60,867 nt of DNA from a virus, in the IMG/VR virus record IMGVR_UViG_3300017989_000014, positions 1 to 60,867 of that record. One strand, written 5' to 3'. Under the pieces are notes generated by a model. That model did not search any database. It was not told where the DNA came from and saw nothing but the letters and a program-made list of their open reading frames with translations. The position numbers and the translations under genes were made by a program. Positions 14,287 to 26,200 of this stretch are shown here, one piece after another; position 1 is the stretch's first letter, and every line of letters starts with the position of its first letter.

Positions 14287-17200
14287 TCCTTCGAGGTGCT
14301 CCAGGATGGCGTCGTCGAGCGCGTCACTGTCGAACATCGGGGCGGTACGGTTGATCGGAGTGATCTTGTTCGGGTCCCCCAGGAGGTCCCCTCCGTCGAT
14401 CCCGTCGAGCACCCGGCGCTGGCTCTTGGAGGCGTAACGCTTCACGCGGTCTACCTGACTCCCCCAGCGGGTGACGAGAGCGTTGTCCCAGCGGCGCTTC
14501 CAGTAGCCGAACTTGTAGCTCTTCGGGATGTACCCCTTCGCCTTCGCTTCCTTGTAGGCAGCGAGCCGAGCCTTCGCCAGGGCCTTCGAGGATGGCTTCT
14601 CACGGCCGAACGCCTCGATGTGCTTACGGATGGTCTTCCTGGCCCCTTCGCTGTTCCTGGCGTCCATCCTGCCCGCTTTACGGACCTCCGGGTCGTCCAT
14701 CGGGAATTCTTTCCGGTTGCTGAAGCGGATCAGGCGAGAAACGGCTGGCTCGACAAACCACGTGCCCTTGATTCGCTCCTCGAAGTCACCGCGCACCGTG
14801 CGGAGCCCGCTGCGGTTGGCCCGGGCGGTCATTCCGCCGAGCGTCTGGTTCCAGAACCACCGGAAGATGTCCTCGGCTGCGTACTTACCGCCAGCCTCCA
14901 TACGGTTCGGGTCGATGATCGGGCGACCGGTCCACGAGTCGATTGGGTTCGATCCCTGGTTGTATTGCCACGCCACCTGCGCGATCTTGATGACCGGGTT
15001 CAGCCTTGAGAACGGCATCTCACCCTGGAGGAACTTGTTGAAGTTGGTGATGTCCTTGTCATTGATGCTTTCGAACAGAGCCGACAGCGCACCTACAGCC
15101 ATCTCTCCCTGGAAGTCCATCGGGAGGATGGCGTACGCAGCCTCACCCTCCTCCGTGAGCCACAGCGGGATGATGTGCTTCCGGTGCATGTCATGCTTCC
15201 GCACACGCTTCATGATCTCCTGCATCGTCTCCTTCCACTCATCCGGCCAGGGGAGGAGGCCATAAAGGGCAGCGTACTTCAGCGCCATCGGGATGATGTC
15301 GTAGAGCACGGTCTTCACGGCGTACGTGATAGGCGTCTCCTTGACGGTCTCGACAGCCGACTGGATGCCGACCGTCTGCGCGTTGGAGAAGATCCAGATG
15401 TTATTGTAGATCAGGCGCAGAGCCCCGCCATCCCTGAAGTCCGGAGACCCTACGCGCGTGAGGAGCAGGTCCACGATCTTGTCCTCTGGCAGGTCCGTAC
15501 GCTCGCGGAGGAACTTCGCGCCTGCGACCTTCGGGAGCAACTCCCAAAACCTGTTGTAGTTCTGGAGGAAGTTCTTCAGGCCACCGAGCCAGCGCAACGG
15601 GTTCAGCGGGGAGCGCTTTTTGCCCTTCAGCTCCCGTATCTGGTACTCGTCGAACAGGCGCTCTACGCTGCCAGCCTCGTCGGAGCTATACCAGCTCGGC
15701 AGCTTGCCGCGCTTCAGCGCAAGGTAGGGCCTCGCCATACCGTGGCCGCGCCCGGCGATCAGCGCCCGGTTCTCGTACATCCAGCGCACGGTTTCGCTCT
15801 GCTCGCCTCGCACCACGTCTGCCCATGTGTCCGTCCACGCCTTCCCGTAGTACTTCAGCAGGGTCCAGGGACCCTTTACCGCACCAAGCTGCGGAAGCTG
15901 TTTCACGGTGGCCCGGAAGTCACGCTGCGCGTTCCATATCGAGAAGAACGGGTTCATCCCCACGTACATCTCCTTGAACGGTTGCGCGAGCGCCGAGAGC
16001 GTCTTGAATACGACGTCTCCCAGGAACACGTCCTTCGTGAACAGGTCCGCGAGTTCCTTGGGCACGTAGTACCCCTTGATCTGCCCGTTCTGCAGGATCG
16101 TAACCAGGCCCCAGTTCTTATTCCTCGGCTCCTTCGGCTGGCGTACGAACACCTCTTTCTCCACCCAGTCATTTGCCTTCTCATCCCACACCTTACGGCG
16201 TCCGATCGACACCCTGTGGGTCTTGGCTGGCTGGATCTCCTTCATGTCGGTGTTGTTCAGCATCCATTGAATCGTCTTGCGCTTGGCTCGGTTAGCGTAG
16301 CCGTTCATCAGGAGGGACAGGTCCTTCATCACCGTGGCGTCGAGCACGTTCCCGATACCCTCCAGCGTGCCCACCTGCTTGTGGATCATGCCAAGACCCT
16401 CTGACCCGAGGCGATCCTCCAGGAACTTCGTCACGTCGAAGGTCACGTAGTCCTCGTTGGTGAGGATCTTGTCGTAGAGCTTCTTGGTGTACATCCCCTC
16501 CTGAACCAGGACCGGGAAGATGTGGTGCTCGCGAAGCTGGAATAACTTCTTCCGCAATTCCCCGAACAGCGCGTATATCTCGCTGCCTACCCGCTCCTCC
16601 AGGGCTTCATCTGTATCCTTGGCCGTCTCGCCGATGAATCCGCCCGGGTTCCACAACTCTTCACGTTCGGTCCTCGCTCGGCGCAGGAAGAGGTACTTCG
16701 CGAAGTCGACCGGGTCAGCCCCAATCTCTTCCAGCCGGTCAATGATGTCCCGCTTGAAGTCGCGCAGATACATATTGGCCGCTGCGTCCGTGTACGCCAG
16801 CTTGCGCAACTCGACCATCGGGTCCTCGCTTACGCCTTTTACTCCCTGCTCCTTGCGCCACTTGGCGGTCCTCTTGTGCAGAGGCTCTGCCCGGCGGTAG
16901 AAGTTGCGCTTGATCCAGCTCAACGCGCCAGTGAACACAGCTCCACGCATAGCGTGCCGCGTGCGTAGAACCTCCTCGTGGTCGGCGAACATCTGGCCGA
17001 TGTTGTTATCCAGGCGGGCACCACGTGCCTCCCCGCTACGGATGTCCTTCTGGATCTGGTCGTACAGGGCCTTCACCTTGGGCTTCCTGCTCATCCAGGA
17101 CATAATCATACGGTAGGATTTCGGGGCCTTTATGCGCATCGACTCGGGGGCCATCAGCAGCACGCTCCACGCCTCGGCATACAGCTCCACGCTGCTCAGG

Positions 17201-20200
17201 CGATAGGTGTCGTACTTCTTGTCTTCACCGATGTTCCAAGGGTTCCACCACGCCGTCAGGCGCTCCAGCTCGTATCGGATCTCCTCCTTGGTGTAGACGC
17301 CAAGATCGTGAGACGCCTGCTTCATCTTGTCCCGGAACAGCTCTTTCCACATCTCGCGGTACTGGGTGCCTTCCGGCTTGAGGCCCAGCTTCTCCATCTC
17401 GGCCTTGGCCTCAGCCTTGGCTTCCTCGCGCAGCTTCTCCCTGGCCTCCTTGTTGACCTCGGGGTTCTTCTCGTATGCCTCGGGGGTCGCAGCGATCAGG
17501 TCCTTCTGGAACGCAGCGAAGTCGGCAATGCGGCCGAGGATGTTCAGGATGTTGTCCTCTCGAACGATGTTCTCCTTGTCGAAGTAGTCGTTCATGTGGC
17601 CCAGCTCGTGTGCCAGCACCTTCGCGGCCAGCTCAGGGTTATTGATGAGTGCGAACTTCAGCGCAATCTCGGTTTTGCCCTTCTTCGGCACGAAGTGCCC
17701 GAGCACTCCCTTGCCCAGACTATCGGCTAGACGCGGGTACTTGTTGAGCAGGGCCTTGCACAGCATGACCAGCTCCGGCATCTCGACCCGGTACTCCAGG
17801 TCCTCCTGCATCGACCAGGAGCCGACCTCGCGGGCGTCCATGATAGCCTTCGCCTGTTCTGGCGTGAGGGGGGCCTCCGGGCGTCCTCCACCGATCAGGT
17901 CAGCATGGTCGAATCCGTCGTTGAGCTTACCCATGCGCAGCGGCTTCGTGCTCATGTCCGGGCTGGCGTGCGTGAGGGACTCAGTCAGGTCGGCAGGAAC
18001 CGCACCCGAATCCACCTCAAATGCCGGGTGGGTCAGCGCGATCAACTCGACCAGCGATTCCATGTCGAATGCGGGCATGGTCCCGACCCAGGACCTTTTC
18101 GTCTCCGTCATGGCCTCTTCATCAAGAAGGTCCAGCAGACCCTCCGAATCCTTCAGCGCGTTCCCTACCTTCCCCTTCAGCAGCTCCACATTCACGCGCC
18201 CATCGCCGAGCATCAACTCCAACCGCCACGGGCCAGCCGACACAGCGATGTTCAGCACACCGCTGTCATTGGCTCCGTTAATGATCTTCATCAAGTTATC
18301 TTTGTCGACCGTCACGTGCGGTGCTGCCTCGATCTCGTTCTTCGGCTTCACGCCGCGCATCGTGCTGCCGTCTGCCATGGTGAAGTTGACCACCGTCCCC
18401 CCACCACCGAGAGCGATCACCGACGACATCGCCTGGAGTAGATTGCCAGTGACGAGCTGTATGTCGCTGTACTCCTGCCCGCGCCGGGCGTCCCAACTCT
18501 TGCCGATGTCTCTGCGCACTCGGGCGTAGTCAAGGTCCGTTGCCCGGGCGGTGTTAGAGTTCGCTGCGCCTTCGTCTTTGGCGCGGCGCTCTGCAATCTC
18601 TCGCGCCCGGTTGTACATCCAGCTTACCTTCGACCACGGCAGCTTCATGGTTCGAGACGATTTCGGGTCAGCGAAGAACAGGTACACATTCGATCTTGCG
18701 GCGGGGTTGGTGGCGTTCTGGTCTACCTTCACGCCAGTCAGCACCATGCCCATGTGCCACTTGCCGCGCTCGCGGATGTCCGTCTCATGACCCTTCTCGC
18801 TTACGTCGTAGACCGCACCTATGCGCAGCTCTTCCTGTGTGTCACCGTTCAGGAATCTGACGGCCTCACGGATCTGGCGCATTGCCCTGCTGCCCCGAGC
18901 GCCCGTGCCTTCCTTCATCAGCTCACGCGCCCACGGCATGGACTGTTCTTGGATGATACGCAGCGCGGCCGACACCTGCCCCTTGTTCTTCTCGACGCGC
19001 TCCTGTACGTCCTTCCAGGACGGCGGGCGCTTCAGGTTCTTCACTCGATACCACTTCGCCGTTGCGCTGCTCGTAAGAGGGTTGGACTGGTCGCTACCGA
19101 AGGAGATCGGAATCTTGCCCTTATCGGGCAGCTCAACCGCATCCCACTCCAGGTGATACGTCTTGTTCGGGTTGGCGAGATCCTCGTCGAGCTGATCCAT
19201 CTGGTCGAGGTAGGACTGCAACACGCGGTCCCACAGCTTGCGCTGCTCCTTGACCGGTAAGAGGTTGGCCCGCAGGAGTGCTCGCTTCGCGAAACCCTCC
19301 TGCTTATTCCAGGAAGTCTTGGCCATCGTGCCGTCGTCCTGGTAGGCGACGAGCATTTGCTCGCCAAGCTCACGGTCGTTGTTGAACAGGTCCCACACAA
19401 TCCGGTCACCGAACTTGTCGAACAGGTCGACGGACCCGTACTTCAAGCTCGTCTCGGCCTCGGCACTGACGTTGGCGTTCAGGCTAGCCATCTTCTTCAT
19501 GAGCACGCCGTGCGGCCGCAGCTCGATCGGAAGGTGCGTCTGGAGCAACCTGATCTCGGGCAGCTTGATCTGTCCGGAACGGTTGACGCGCCCGAACATC
19601 TGCACCTGGGTGTTCACTTCTTCGTGCGGCTGAATCGTGAGCATGACGCGCTGGTCGTCATTCTGGAACTCCGGTGCGGTGTGCATAGAGACACCAGTCG
19701 AGATAGTCGAGTTGCCTATGACGACACGGAAGTCACCACGGTTGAACCCGTCGATTACGGTGCGCGTGTTGCGCTCCTCTGTCGACCTCGGGACCAGCTT
19801 GCCGTCCTTGATCTTGTTCTTCCTGCCGGACGCTTCAGCGACCTTGATCCCGTTTGCTTCGAGCTGGTCTCGAATGTAGTCGTACGACGAGAATGGAATC
19901 CCCAACTGAGAAGCCTTGACCTTGGCCACTTCCGCCTTGAACTCATCCAGCAGCCCCGCAGCCTTCAGGTCTGCATCCGTGATCCAGTAGATATTGTCCT
20001 TCTTGCCTGCCGCATCGGTGTACGAGAACTGGCGCAGGGTCTTGTTCATCATCCAGACAAGCACGCCGCTGAAGTCGGTCGGGAGCGTCTCCCCGTCCCA
20101 GATACGAGAGTCGGTCATGTCGTCGATGACTGTCTCCATCGTGTTCTGGGTCGTGATGACGAGGCTTCGGTCGCCAGACTCACCCGGTTGATTCAGGTAG

Positions 20201-23200
20201 CGAAGGGTCTCCGCTACCGCTGCGTCCGCCTTCGCAGACAGGAGGAAGTAGTTGACCGTAGTGTGGTACAACTCCTTGTACTCAGCCCAGTTGTACACCG
20301 GCTGTCCGGTCTTCTTGTCGACCTTGATCTTCCCCTCTGCGACCAGCCGTGGTAGCACGATCTTCGAGACCAACTTCTGCAACCTGGAGTCCCAGGCCCA
20401 GATGGCCTTCATACTCACGCCGAGCTTGTCCGCTGCTTCCTCCAGCATCTTCCGCTTCTCTTCGGCCTCCATGTATCCGCTGCTCTCGTACGGCGTGAGG
20501 GGTCCGAACTCGATGCCACTGAAGTCCTTCTCGCGCCTCACCATTTGCCCCTTGAGGGCCAGGGCCTCGGCGATCCACTCCTGCATTGGGACACCGCCAG
20601 CCTCCAGCGCAGCGACGAGGTCGGAGTGGTTCATTCCGACCTTGCCCAACTGGGTCCTGATGTACAGGCCCAGTGTGTCCGGGCGCTTGGCGTACGTGGC
20701 AGACAGGTAGGTGACCCCTTCCGCCCTCGGGTTCTCGCCCGCACCTTCGAGCATGGCCCGCACCATGACCCCGGTGTTGCTGTCAGCGCCAGCAGCCATG
20801 TGGCTCTCGTCCAGGATCATCATGTTGTCCTGCGAGGCAACGGCAAGAAACAGCTTCTTGTTGACCCCACCTTGTGCGATCTGGGAGTAAGTCCCCATGA
20901 CGAGGTCCTTGCCCTCCATGAATGGAGCCTTCACCCCCTGCGTGTACTGCTTGCCGAAGTCTGCCTTCTCTTTCCCGCTCTTCTTCTTGAACAGCACCTC
21001 GGTACCGCCGCTCTCCGGGTCCATAACGTCGACCTCGTTGAGGACGAACGGCACGGGCAGCTTCTTGCCGAGCGCCTTCGATACAGCCTGTAGGTCACGA
21101 TAGATATCGGTGAGCAAGTCCTTCTTCGCTGTCAGGAATATCGGCTTCTTGCCGTTCTTGATCGACCACAGGAGCATACCCGCGCCGATGCGGCCCTTGC
21201 CCGTACCCGTGTCGTCACCGATGATGAGCGCGCCGTCGTTTTCGGTCTGGTACATCGACATGCCGAGCGCGTCGACCTGATGCCCGTAGAACGCGCTGTG
21301 TAACCTCTTGATCGCGGCCTCGTCTGTCCCCAGGCCGAGCTGGTCGGCGACGTATGCGTCGACCGTCATACCGACATCCTTCTCCAGGGCATCGATTGCG
21401 GCGTGGATGGCGTCACGCATGTTGCGCGGGACAAGCACACCGCCTGCCTTGTTCGCGCTGCGTGGCTCGTACTCTACCGTGAAGCTGATACCCTCATCGC
21501 CAAGGCGGTCCTCTTCTGCCTTCTTCTTGGCAGCGGCCTCTTCCTCCGCCTTCTTTTGCGCCTCAGCCTCCTTGGCCTCGGCCTGCTTGGCGTCCGCTTC
21601 TGCGGCCCCTTGCTCCAGCATGTCGACGACGTCCTGCGGAGTCATCTGGCCAACCACACGCGGATCGGTCATCTTCTCACGGATCGCAGCATCGGCGCGC
21701 TTGTAGATCGAGACGTACGCCGACGGCAGGTACGGGGTCGTCCCTTCCCCGAGGTTGTCGCGGAAGACCTTGGCGAAGCGGTAGAAGTCGGTAACGCCCT
21801 TCTCGTTCACGAGACGCTTACCGGCCTGCGCGACCTTCATGAGGATTTCGGGGTCGACGGCGGAAGCCATCGCCAAGCGCCCGCCGGGTCCACGCGGGAC
21901 CGCCATGCTGAAGACATCCTTCAGGTCGTCGAAGATGTCACCGGGGTCTACGTCCCCTTCAGCCACTCCCGGAGTAGATTCGTCCACTCCTGTAGCTGGT
22001 GTACCTCCAGCTTCTCCTCCGGGTTCGGCCGGGCTTTCGGGTCCAGCGGCGTCTCCTTCAGCGTCCCCTCGACCTTCTCCAGGTCCGGCTTCACGTCCTG
22101 TCCCCGCAGCGCCTTCTCCACCAGGGCCTCCATCGCCTGCAGGTTCCGGAATGACTTCAGGACCGCGTCCGACAGGTTCAGCAGGCTTGCCCCCTTCTGC
22201 TGCGCCGGTTCCATCGCCCCTTGGTCCACGTCCACCGGATCGCCCGTCTCCAGGTAATCCCGCAGATCCTGGTTGTCCTGGTCCCTCACCCGGCGCAATA
22301 TCCGTGCCAGCTTGGTCTGGTACAGCAGGCGGTACGGCTGTTCCTTCGGGTTCCCCGGCACGGTCAGCAGGAGATACAGTTCCTCCGTCGGCATCAGGTC
22401 TGGGTGATACCACCAGCTCATCAGTCGCCTCCTTGTCAATAGCACCAGGAAGGTCGAGGTTGACCGAGTCGGCCATCGCCCGCTCGAAGGGGTTGTAGTT
22501 CGTGTCCCCTTCCACCTTCCGCTGCCCTAGTTCACCTAGTATAGGGTTAATCTCGCTTTCAGTCAAGTCCGCGACCCGCTCTGCAAGCCCCTTCTCCTGG
22601 GCCGCAGGGCCAAGGATCTTGCGGGCAATGCTCTCCGCAGCGGTCATCGTCGGCACTTCACCGATCACCATACCGCCCAGCCTGCCAAGTCGAGGCCCGG
22701 TGGTGATGCGAACATCTCCGAGTTCGGTTGGTTTCAGCTCCGCCACTGCTGTCGCGGGCCCGTTCCCGCCATACAGCACGGTCCCGTCTGGTGCAGCGTC
22801 CGTCACGGTGTCTGTCACTGCGGGCAGGTAACGCCCTGCCTCGTCAGGCGGGGCAAGGACCTTCCGCTCCACGAGAGTCTTGAGCAATTCCCCAGCATCC
22901 TGGAACGACGTGCCGGGCGCGATGCGCTGGATCTTCCCCTGCGACAGGTAGTCGAAGTCGGGGCGCTGGACCTCTTTCTCGATTGTCTCTGCTACAGCCT
23001 GGATCTTCTCGGCCTTGTCCTTCGCCGCTGCGGCCCTTATCTCCTCCATGGAGGCGATCTTGTCCACAATCCCCTGTAGACCCTCTGCTTCGGCTTTGCG
23101 CCGCTCTGGCGAAGGCTCAGCCCCCTCCTCGACGGCCTCCAGCCTCTCGTCAAGCTCGGCCTGCATCTGCTCGATCTCGACCCGCTCCGGACCAGGAAGC

Positions 23201-26200
23201 TCGGCAATGGCGTCAGCGACCGTCTTGCGCTTAGCTGCGATGTCCTCTAGCTCGCCCTGTACAGTGGCTCGACGTGCCTCCTCGGCTTCACGCTCCGCCT
23301 GTTCGGCAGCAGCTTTCTCCTCTGCGGCCTTGCGCTCCTCGTAGGCTTCCTGTTTGCCTTCCTGCTTCGCGGCCTTGCGCCGGGCAGTCGCTGCGGCAAT
23401 ATCCTTGGCTCGCTGCTTCTCTTCAGCCGTCTGCGGCTGCTTCACGCCCCAGAACTGGCCTTGCGACTCGTACCCCATTCGCTTGAGGTCTGCGCGCTTG
23501 ATGCCTGCCATCCTCGCGGTGGACTTTTTGACCTGCTGGCCACGTTTCATCCTGCGGGCGAGTTGGACCCTGGCGTCCTTCACGGCCTTATTCCAGATCC
23601 CGTCAGCCTTCTTCGAGTCGCCAGCCGCAAACGCTTCTGCGTATTCCTCGGCCACCTCTCGGTAAGGCATCCACTCCATGGCCATATCGAGCGCTTCCTG
23701 GGCCGTGGATACATTCTCAGGCCCGAGCTGCGAGCTGATACGCGCCTGGAATAAGCGGTCGGCCTCTTTCTTCTCCTGGGCCAACTTCTCCGCGAGTTCT
23801 GCCTGCTCGGCCTCGTACTCCTCCAGCACCGAGTCCTGGCGCTGCTCTTCAGTGAGAGTGTCCGCGTCTTCCCCTGGCTCCATGAACTCTGCCATCGCCT
23901 CGAAGTCGTTACCGAGGCGCAGCTTCTCCTCGTCGCTCATGTTGTCGACGACATCATCTCCCAGGTACCCTTTCAGGTATTCGGACAGCTTCGGGTCAGC
24001 GCCATCAGTGAAGGTAACCTCTACCCTGTCGACTTTCGGAGGCTTCTTCACGTCGGTGGTGCGACGGGCTTCCTTCTTCCAACTGCTCGCAAGCTCTGGA
24101 TTGCGCTCTGCCTCGGCCTCATCGATCTCCCAGCCGTACAGCTTCGCGACAATCATCGGGTCTTCAATAGAGAATAGGGCTTCCAGCTCGAACTGCTCGA
24201 CCTCATCCAGCCCGTTGTTGTCTGCAGCCTTCTTGATAAGGTCGGCCGCACGCCCGTCGATATGGTCTACGACGTCACGCAGTCGCTTCGGGGTTGTCTC
24301 CTTGTTTGCTTCACGGCCGCGCAGAACAGCGGCAAGTACGCCGATGCGCCGTTCGGGCTGCTTCAGCTTGTCCTGGAGAAGCCTCGCGATATCGACAGCG
24401 CGATCCCGCCGCGACGTGCCGTGCGGGCCAACGATGTCTCCGTCTTTGTCGCTGGCGAGGTAGCCGAACACCTTCCCTCGCTCTTCCATGCGCTGCGCTA
24501 GCGGCACGGACCTCCGACGCTCCTCGACCTTGCCCATCCGGCGACCACGGCGCATCTGCTGGCCAGCGCCAGCAACGCCTGGGGTCCCACCGATGAGAGC
24601 GAAGATGCCAAGCTCTGTGAAGTACTGGTCGAGGTCCGTATGCGCGCCGACAAGACGCTCCAGCTTCCCACGCTTGTCTCCGGACGCACGCGGGTCCATG
24701 TTGAATCCGATCAGGATGGAGTCGGCCAAGCGCTCCTCACCGATCTCGAAGAAGATGCCATCGAACCCGCCAGCCTTCAGCGTCCCCTTCGCCCACCGAG
24801 CAGCCTTCGCCTTATTGGCTGCGCGCCAACCATTCGCAATGCGGTTGAGGATGTTGTGGCTCTTGGCAAGACCTGGGACCGTGTCGAACTTGGTGGCGTA
24901 CTTGCCGCTCTGCCGTAGCATCCAGAGAGGCTTGAACAGCATCTCCGAGCCTTCCTCGCCGAAGTTCTCCACGTACTGCCTGAATGCCGCAGTCGCAATA
25001 GCGGCCATCGGCCGGTCATGGAACTCCGAAATGAGCAGCCTGCCGTCATCGGTCAGTTCGTGATCGGACATCATGTGCAGGGCTTCAGCGCCGTACCGGT
25101 GGACCTGCGGCAGTGTACGAAGTCCGGCGCGCCCGCCCCACTTGGCGAACTCCCCGCCGATCCTCTTCATGAGGCCCTTGGCACCAGCCGTCTCAAGGTA
25201 GTCGCGCAACGCCTTGCGTCCGTATCGGTAGGCCCCAGCCTTCAGGGCACTCTTCAGTCCGCTGAACATCCCCATACTGGTGCCGAACTCAACCATGTGC
25301 GGCAGGGAACGCATCACCCCGGAACCCACCTTGGCCGACCGTGTCCACTCGCGATTCGACAACTCCTCGGCCTCTTCCAACCAGTTGAAGATCAACGCAG
25401 CATCCCGCTGCTGCATCGACTTGCCTTGCTCGGTATCAAGGTATGCGTTGTTGATGAACCGGTCGAACACGCCCTTCTTGAACAGGGCCTTGAAAAGCCC
25501 GGTAGGACTCCATGGGATATTGTTGGCGAAGTCGCCGTTCTCCCAGCTCTTCTTGACCAGATCCCATGCGCCGACCGGCTCCATCTGCTGGTACTCTTTC
25601 GGCGTGTAGTCCTTCTTCAGCTTCGGAGCCGCAAACAGCCAGTGGCCATCCTTACCGACACCGCCAGCCGCGTGGTACATTGACAAAGACTGCTGGATCT
25701 TCGCGTCGTTCAGGTTCTGCGCAATCTCCACCAGATCGTCAGTGCCGAAATGCTTCTTCAGGAACTCCGGGTTCTTGATGAGCCGCTCAGGGGGTATGAA
25801 GTTGTCGAACATCCACTGCAACTCGCAGAAGACAGCGCCCTCGGCTTCTGCCCTGGCCATCTCTCGCCCTCTCGCCTCGCGCTCGGCGTTGCGCACAGCC
25901 CACTGGCCGTTGAGCTTCCTGTCGGTCTTGCCGCGAAAGCGCTCGTGGTGGTCGTCATCGAGGAAGGCAGGATGCAGGTCTACATCACCAGCGGACTTCT
26001 GTGGTTCCCACGCCTTCTTGTAGTTCATGCTGAACCACTCGGCCTCGTCTACGGTGGGGAACTGGATTGCGTTGCCGGTCTTCTTCGCGTGCTCGACAGC
26101 CTTGTCGTGCGGAAGCTCTACCAGCTTCCCGTCCTCCCCGGCTACGACTGTCGGGAAGACGATGGCACCCTCGTCCGTCTCGGCGTATGCCATCTTGTGG

